Below the pieces are notes generated by a model, which worked only from the letters and a program-made list of their open reading frames with translations, was not told the DNA's origin and did no database searches. From Hahella sp. CCB-MM4 (GTDB lineage: Bacteria > Pseudomonadota > Gammaproteobacteria > Pseudomonadales > Oleiphilaceae): a stretch of 64,000 nucleotides of DNA. The stretch is taken from assembly GCF_002260525.1 (NCBI RefSeq), contig NZ_MRYI01000018.1:1-64000 (forward strand), in the 5' to 3' direction. A program made the translations under genes and the position numbers. Within the stretch, counting starts at the first letter, position 1; each line of letters opens with the position of its first letter. This document shows, one piece after another, positions 59,776 to 64,000 of this stretch.

Positions 59776-61152
59776 CTAACTACCAGTAGCATGAGAACCA
59801 ATATAACGATGCAACTGTTCAATTCGCTGCCGGGCATATACCGAAAGCTGGCCCGTCAGCGTCGGATCAGATAGCGCCTGCTGATAGGCTCTCAAAGCCG
59901 AATCCACCCGACCGGTCTGATCCAGCGCTATCGCCAGGCCAGCCCACCAATCTCCCCGCCGGGGATCGGTATCAACCAGCTCGGCATACAGCTTTAATGC
60001 TTCTTCATACTGCCCCGCCTGTTGCAGCAGCCCGGCCCTCAAACTTTGGTAGCGTGGAAACTCACGTGCGTTGGGCGGATTGGAATCCAGCAATAACATT
60101 GCCTCCGTCTCTCGTCCGGAGGACACCAGCGCATGGGCTTTGATTTCCCGTAAAGCCGCCCCGCTGGATTCGTTCACTTGGTTTAGTAATGTCAGAGCTT
60201 CCTGTATTCCTCCCCGCGCTAAAAACCAGGCCCCCAGCTGATAGAGGGATTCATCCATTTCGGGTGTCTTGTCGAGCTGACGTCTGAGCATGTCCTCTGC
60301 TTCAAGAGTTTTCCCTTTCTGATACAGGTCCCGCGCTTCACGCAACCTCCTTGCTGCTAGGGCTGATGGGTTCTGAGAAGGTTGAATGGCAGGAGCGGCC
60401 TGAGAAACAGCTTTCGCAGGCTGCGTAGCAACTGAAGAAGGTTCCTGCGGATGGTCAACGGAGTTTTCCACAGGATCAAAGGGCGTGGATTCAGTTGTCG
60501 TCACTTCCCGCTTCGAGATCGATTTCAGGGGAACCGGCTTTGGTGCCCTCTCCAGTTTCCCAGGCGGTACTGTATCCGTCATTAGCGCTGTTTTTTGCGC
60601 AACAGGCTCTGCTTTCGACTGAGTGACGTTTAACGTCCCCTCATCCAGAGAAACCATAGAATCGTTAGTGCTATTTCTCACCTGCTCCTCTCGAGGTGCA
60701 GGAATCTCTTCCACTACGGTGCCCGAATCCAAGTTTTCCTGGTGTTGCGGTTCAGCAATTTCAGGCAGGGACACAGTATCTTCAGGCAGGGACACAGTAT
60801 CTTCAGGCAGGGACACAGAATCTGTGGCGATGCTGGAATCCGTAAGTGCATATCTCTCGGGTTGGGATGATTCCTGATTCACATCCGATTCCTGTGAACG
60901 GGAAGCATCAGACAATGCAGGCTTATTTGGATCTGCCAGTTGTGCCTCAACAAACTGGCCCCGCTGCCAACTCAGCCAACCAAATATCACCAGACAGATG
61001 ACTAAAATCCCTATCGCCGGCCACCACCATATTTTCATACGGCTCCCGACAGGCAGCGCCTGACCGGTTAATCCTGCCGGTAGATGCCCAGCTTGTCTCC
61101 TGGCAGCATTCTGCTTATCAAGATCACGCAAAACATCGTTGAGCAGGCTCAT
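59776..61152 (-). CDS. mshN: MSHA biogenesis protein MshN (TPR)
   Basis: A 458-residue protein: N-terminal motif SLLNDVLRDLDKQNAA, a membrane helix (WWWPAIGILVICLVIFGWLS, about 40-59), a long acidic low-complexity linker (about 65-260) and C-terminal TPR units (residues about 270-450, e.g. LARGGIQEALTLLNQVNESS). MshN-like proteins connect the platform to the secretin. Its start overlaps the mshM stop by four bases. The linker contains three VSLPEDT-type units encoded by a 21-bp repeat. Confidence 0.88.
   Translation of the reverse strand: MSLLNDVLRDLDKQNAARRQAGHLPAGLTGQALPVGSRMKIWWWPAIGILVICLVIFGWLSWQRGQFVEAQLADPNKPALSDASRSQESDVNQESSQPERYALTDSSIATDSVSLPEDTVSLPEDTVSLPEIAEPQHQENLDSGTVVEEIPAPREEQVRNSTNDSMVSLDEGTLNVTQSKAEPVAQKTALMTDTVPPGKLERAPKPVPLKSISKREVTTTESTPFDPVENSVDHPQEPSSVATQPAKAVSQAAPAIQPSQNPSALAARRLREARDLYQKGKTLEAEDMLRRQLDKTPEMDESLYQLGAWFLARGGIQEALTLLNQVNESSGAALREIKAHALVSSGRETEAMLLLDSNPPNAREFPRYQSLRAGLLQQAGQYEEALKLYAELVDTDPRRGDWWAGLAIALDQTGRVDSALRAYQQALSDPTLTGQLSVYARQRIEQLHRYIGSHATGS
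60760..60822 (-). repeat. Three tandem 21-bp repeats in the mshN linker
   Basis: Units at 60760-60780, 60781-60801 and 60802-60822 are identical except for one base in the last (TTCAGGCAGGGACACAGTATC type). They encode three copies of seven residues (DTVSLPE) in the periplasmic linker. The unit is a multiple of three, so copy changes keep the frame. Confidence 0.95.
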
Positions 61153-61991
61153 GCCCAGCTCCCCAGTAACCAGCCAATAGGCCGGGCGCTTTCAGTATCT
61201 TTTACCGCACGCCGCACATGCTTGCCGGACACCTGACGATGCCCGTCACCATAGGCAGCCAGCAACGCTTTATGGGCCAGGATATTGATCAGGCGGGGAA
61301 CCCCACCGCTTGAACGACCAATCCATTTGATCGCCTTAGGGTGAAACAATCCTGATCCGTTATAACCGGCGAGCACCACACGATGCTGTAGATAATGCCC
61401 TACCTGTTCACTGGACAAAGGCTTCAAATATTCCTGAAACGTAATGCGCTGCTTGAGCTGTCTCAGGTGAGGTCGACTGAGTAACTCGTCAAATTCAGGC
61501 TGACCAAACAGCACCACCTGCAGTAGCTTGCGGGATTCGGTTTCCAGGTTGGTCAACAGGCGTAAAGCTTCAATGGTGGCATCCGGCATGGCTTGAGCCT
61601 CATCAATGACCAATACCACTTGCCGGTTAGATATGGCGTGTTGCACCAGCTTTTCATTAATCTTCTTGAGAAGCTGATGTTGACCGGCCCCAGGCTCGAT
61701 CATAACGTCCAGCTCTTCTGCAACTGCCAGACACAGATCCAGGGGAGACAACTGTGGATTGGGAATGTATGCGGTCACGTACGGCTCTGCCAGTGTATTC
61801 AGCAGACGGCGGCACAACAGGGTTTTGCCGGTTCCCACTTCACCGACAATCTTGATAAATCCCTCCATGGTATCCAATGCAACCCGCACCGTTTGAAATG
61901 CGTTCTGGTGACTGAGCGAGTCAAGATAAAAGTGGGTATTCGGCGTTAATGAAAACGGCGCTTCCGTAAATCCGAAATGCGTTTCGTACAT
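61149..61991 (-). CDS. mshM: MSHA biogenesis ATPase MshM (ExeA-like)
   Basis: A 280-residue AAA-type ATPase of the ExeA/GspA family. It begins MYETHFGFTEAPFSLTPNT and has Walker A GEVGTGKT (residues 50-57), Walker B VVLVIDEAQAMPD (about 127-139), sensor NLETESRKLLQVVLFGQPE and a C-terminal winged region SGGVPRLINILAHKALLAA. No membrane helix is seen, so it is likely cytoplasmic, and helps secretin assembly. Confidence 0.92.
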   Translation of the reverse strand: MYETHFGFTEAPFSLTPNTHFYLDSLSHQNAFQTVRVALDTMEGFIKIVGEVGTGKTLLCRRLLNTLAEPYVTAYIPNPQLSPLDLCLAVAEELDVMIEPGAGQHQLLKKINEKLVQHAISNRQVVLVIDEAQAMPDATIEALRLLTNLETESRKLLQVVLFGQPEFDELLSRPHLRQLKQRITFQEYLKPLSSEQVGHYLQHRVVLAGYNGSGLFHPKAIKWIGRSSGGVPRLINILAHKALLAAYGDGHRQVSGKHVRRAVKDTESARPIGWLLGSWA

Positions 61992-62006
61992 AGCCCCCCC
62001 TTTCGC

Positions 62007-63659
62007 TCAGCGATAATCTCGCTCAATGACATTTCGCAGCTCATTAAACCGGCCCTCTGACTTCTGCAGGTCCGAGTTCACCACGGAAGGATCGGAAATA
62101 ATCGGCCGAATCAATATCACCAGCTCACTCTTACGCTCCGACTGGCGCTTCTGTTTGAAAGCTTCACCCAGCCAGGGAATATCGGCGAGTAACGGCACTT
62201 CTGCTGAATCATCTTCGGTGATGTTTTGAATCAACCCGCCAATGACCACGACCTGGCCGTTGCGGGCTTTGATGACACTATCGGTTTCCCGCACCGTGCT
62301 CAGTGCCAGTGGCAATATCAGAGACCGGTTACCAATCACAATGGTTTTGGTCTGGTCTTCCACATCACTGACAGTGGGATGCACGTGGAGAGTAATATCG
62401 CCGTCGTCGCCGATTTGTGGGGTTACATCCAGCGCGATACCCGAGAAGAATGGTGTGATATCCACTTCCGTAGAGGTTTCATCGCTGTTGTTGCTGTCAT
62501 TGGTCTGAATACCGGTCACGAAAAATTCGTCGGTTCCGACCTTTATCACCGCTTTCTGATTATTAATCGTGGCAATACGGGGACTGGACAGCACCTGAAC
62601 CGAACCTTGCTTCCCAAGCAATTGAATGAGCGTGGTGAAGTCATTAATGCGCAGTGCTGCACTGAAAATACCTTCGATACCGGTATTGGTTAATGCGTCG
62701 GAAGTTTGCCCCAGTGTCAGGCTCTTGGTGGGATCTCCATTCAGGTCCAACTGCGAGGAGAACTCATCGAAATAGCTCCAGTTGATCCCCTGCTCATACC
62801 CTTTACTGAGTTCCACCTCCAACACTTTGGCTTCCAAAATGACCTGGCGCTGCAATATCAATTGGGAGCGCTTCAGAAAATCCTCCACTGAACGAAGCTC
62901 TTCTGGAAGGGCTTTTACCAGCACAATTCCAGCGCTGGCATTGGTCACCACAGAACGTCCATCATCATCGCCGACAATGGTCAGCAGGGTCTGTTGCAGG
63001 GTCGACCAGAAATCAGATTCTGTTTCAGTGGTAATCCGGGACAACACCGCATTGGAGGTCGTAGTCGCGTTATTGTTATTGTCAGAAGAACCACCGGCAC
63101 TGGAACCGGAAACAGAACTGGATAGCTGTCCGGAGCTGACCATGATGTCCGATGCGCCCCGACGCTTTATGTTCAGGTAGTTGATTTGGTATATCTCGGT
63201 CCGGATACCACCAGGCAGTACTTTATAAATACCGTCACTGTACTTGTAGTCATAGCCGTATAACTGACGGGCCAGCTCCATGACCTGCGCCAGAGTGACA
63301 TTTTTCAGATCCAGAGACACCGTGCCAGTCACGTCTGGATGCACCACCATGTTGTAGGGAGTCCCCCTGACCAATCCTCGAAAAAACTCCTTCGCGGGTA
63401 GTTCATTGACCGTGATATCAAAGCGCTCTTCGGCTTCAGGCAGGCGAGAGGTGGCATTCAGGGGAGGAATCAGTTCACGGGTAACGGCCCGGGGAGGCGC
63501 GTCAGGTTTGGCAGGTGCTTGAGAATGTTGTGCCTCGCGTAACTGCTCCTCAATATGCTGTGTATTGTCTGTACTCACCGGGCTCGGCCCGATACCCGCA
63601 CACGCCCCTAACACCAGGGCCATCGCACCACCACACAAGGTACGCCAGAATCTTATCAT
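62007..63659 (-). CDS. mshL: MSHA outer-membrane secretin MshL
   Basis: A 550-residue lipoprotein secretin. The lipobox LVLGACAG is at about residues 16-23, an STN-type domain with VNELPAKEFFRGLVRGTPY at about 90-108, N domains, and the C-terminal secretin pore with VLSSPRIATINNQKAVIKVG (about 345-364) and GLIQNITEDDSAEVPLLADI (about 471-490). It forms the gated outer-membrane channel through which the pilus exits. GGAGAG lies before the ATG at 63659. A Ser/Gly/Asn-rich loop (about 190-215) may be a flexible insert. Confidence 0.92.
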   Translation of the reverse strand: MIRFWRTLCGGAMALVLGACAGIGPSPVSTDNTQHIEEQLREAQHSQAPAKPDAPPRAVTRELIPPLNATSRLPEAEERFDITVNELPAKEFFRGLVRGTPYNMVVHPDVTGTVSLDLKNVTLAQVMELARQLYGYDYKYSDGIYKVLPGGIRTEIYQINYLNIKRRGASDIMVSSGQLSSSVSGSSAGGSSDNNNNATTTSNAVLSRITTETESDFWSTLQQTLLTIVGDDDGRSVVTNASAGIVLVKALPEELRSVEDFLKRSQLILQRQVILEAKVLEVELSKGYEQGINWSYFDEFSSQLDLNGDPTKSLTLGQTSDALTNTGIEGIFSAALRINDFTTLIQLLGKQGSVQVLSSPRIATINNQKAVIKVGTDEFFVTGIQTNDSNNSDETSTEVDITPFFSGIALDVTPQIGDDGDITLHVHPTVSDVEDQTKTIVIGNRSLILPLALSTVRETDSVIKARNGQVVVIGGLIQNITEDDSAEVPLLADIPWLGEAFKQKRQSERKSELVILIRPIISDPSVVNSDLQKSEGRFNELRNVIERDYR

Positions 63660-63678
63660 TCTACTCTCCGAATACTCG

Positions 63679-64000
63679 TCACTGCGCCCGCCGAATACTG
63701 ATGGCATCATCCGTTGCTCCTGACACAGTCGCATACCAACGCACCCCTTGCCATTCCAGTAGCACGCGTCGTTGCTCTATTTTGACCACTTTCACACCGC
63801 CACTTTGCTGCCCTTCGGCCATGCTATTGCCATTCAGGACAGCCACTCTACGCTGGGGTGAAAAAATGATGGAATCCAATCTCACAACAGGCTTTTGTGG
63901 TTGGACCGCGGCAACTCTGCCAGCCTGCCAGCCTGCGGGTCGGGTCGGGTCTTTCAACAACACGCCGCCAATCGTCTTGGTCGTCTCGATCGCCAAGACC
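63679..64000 (-). CDS. mshK: MSHA biogenesis protein MshK (runs off the right edge)
   Basis: The frame is open to the window end and has the MshK pattern: LLKDPTRPAGW, RLDSIIFSPQRRVAVLNGNS and VVKIEQRRVLLEWQG, as in the PilP-like proteins that bridge inner and outer membrane parts. The N-terminus with its signal peptide must lie beyond 64000; the TTG at 63996 is not taken as the start. It ends 19 bases before mshL, the normal order mshJ-K-L. Confidence 0.85.
   Translation of the reverse strand, partial: VLAIETTKTIGGVLLKDPTRPAGWQAGRVAAVQPQKPVVRLDSIIFSPQRRVAVLNGNSMAEGQQSGGVKVVKIEQRRVLLEWQGVRWYATVSGATDDAISIRRAQ

Overview
The window comes from a Gram-negative gammaproteobacterium, most likely in the Pseudomonadales/Oceanospirillales range. 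The evidence is a Pseudomonas-like gene order (rpe-gph-trpE-trpG-trpD-trpC-vfr/crp-osmC ... speD), an amgK-murU cell-wall recycling pair, an MSHA type IV pilus operon and outer-membrane proteins. The genus cannot be fixed from sequence reading alone. No rRNA, tRNA or CRISPR array was seen.

Layout. Positions 1-2.2 kb are accessory: the left end of an IS256-family element sits inside a glyoxalase/VOC gene, followed by four tiny acidic orphan genes and a conserved protein of unknown function. From 2.3 to 12.1 kb there are stand-alone metabolic and regulatory genes: a LysR regulator with a divergent FMN reductase, a P-II protein with a possible sigma-54 promoter, a cupin, a periplasmic solute-binding-like protein, an acyl-CoA ligase, a GFA protein, amgK-murU and a DUF3530 protein. 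From 12.3 to 20.8 kb lies the conserved block rpe-gph, trpEGDC, a LysR/DUF1127 pair, vfr/crp and osmC.

From 20.8 to 42.8 kb, about 22 kb of accessory DNA separates osmC from speD, which are neighbours in Pseudomonas as I recall it. It holds a 3491-residue secreted giant protein preceded, on the same strand, by an apparent modification operon: an Asp-hydroxylase/PRMT-like/PhyH three-domain fusion, two sulfotransferases, a second PRMT-like methyltransferase, a formyltransferase-like protein and a phage-tail-collar protein. The giant protein carries a GlyGly-CTERM-like sorting signal at residues 3250-3277, but this is internal: a signal-peptide-like segment and an eight-stranded-type beta-barrel follow it in the same reading frame. 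A rhombosortase, the protease that cuts GlyGly-CTERM signals, is encoded just beyond the block behind speD. I infer that the giant protein may be a polyprotein split into a surface adhesin and an outer-membrane barrel. This is the most interesting signal in the window.

From 44.6 to 49 kb are a lipoprotein with a duplicated module, a phosphoribulokinase (prkB) divergent from a Ycf46-like AAA+ ATPase, and an AT-rich orphan lipoprotein. From 49 to 64 kb the MSHA operon runs on the minus strand (mshK-L-M-N-E-G-F-A-C-D-O-P-Q), with mshK running off the right edge. MshE has the c-di-GMP-binding MshEN motifs, and a diguanylate cyclase lies about 15 kb away. Short tandem repeats (8-22 bp units) recur across the window, between and inside genes.

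Limits: family names rest on motif reading, with no profile search. Start codons were chosen by ribosome-binding site, signal peptide and family length.
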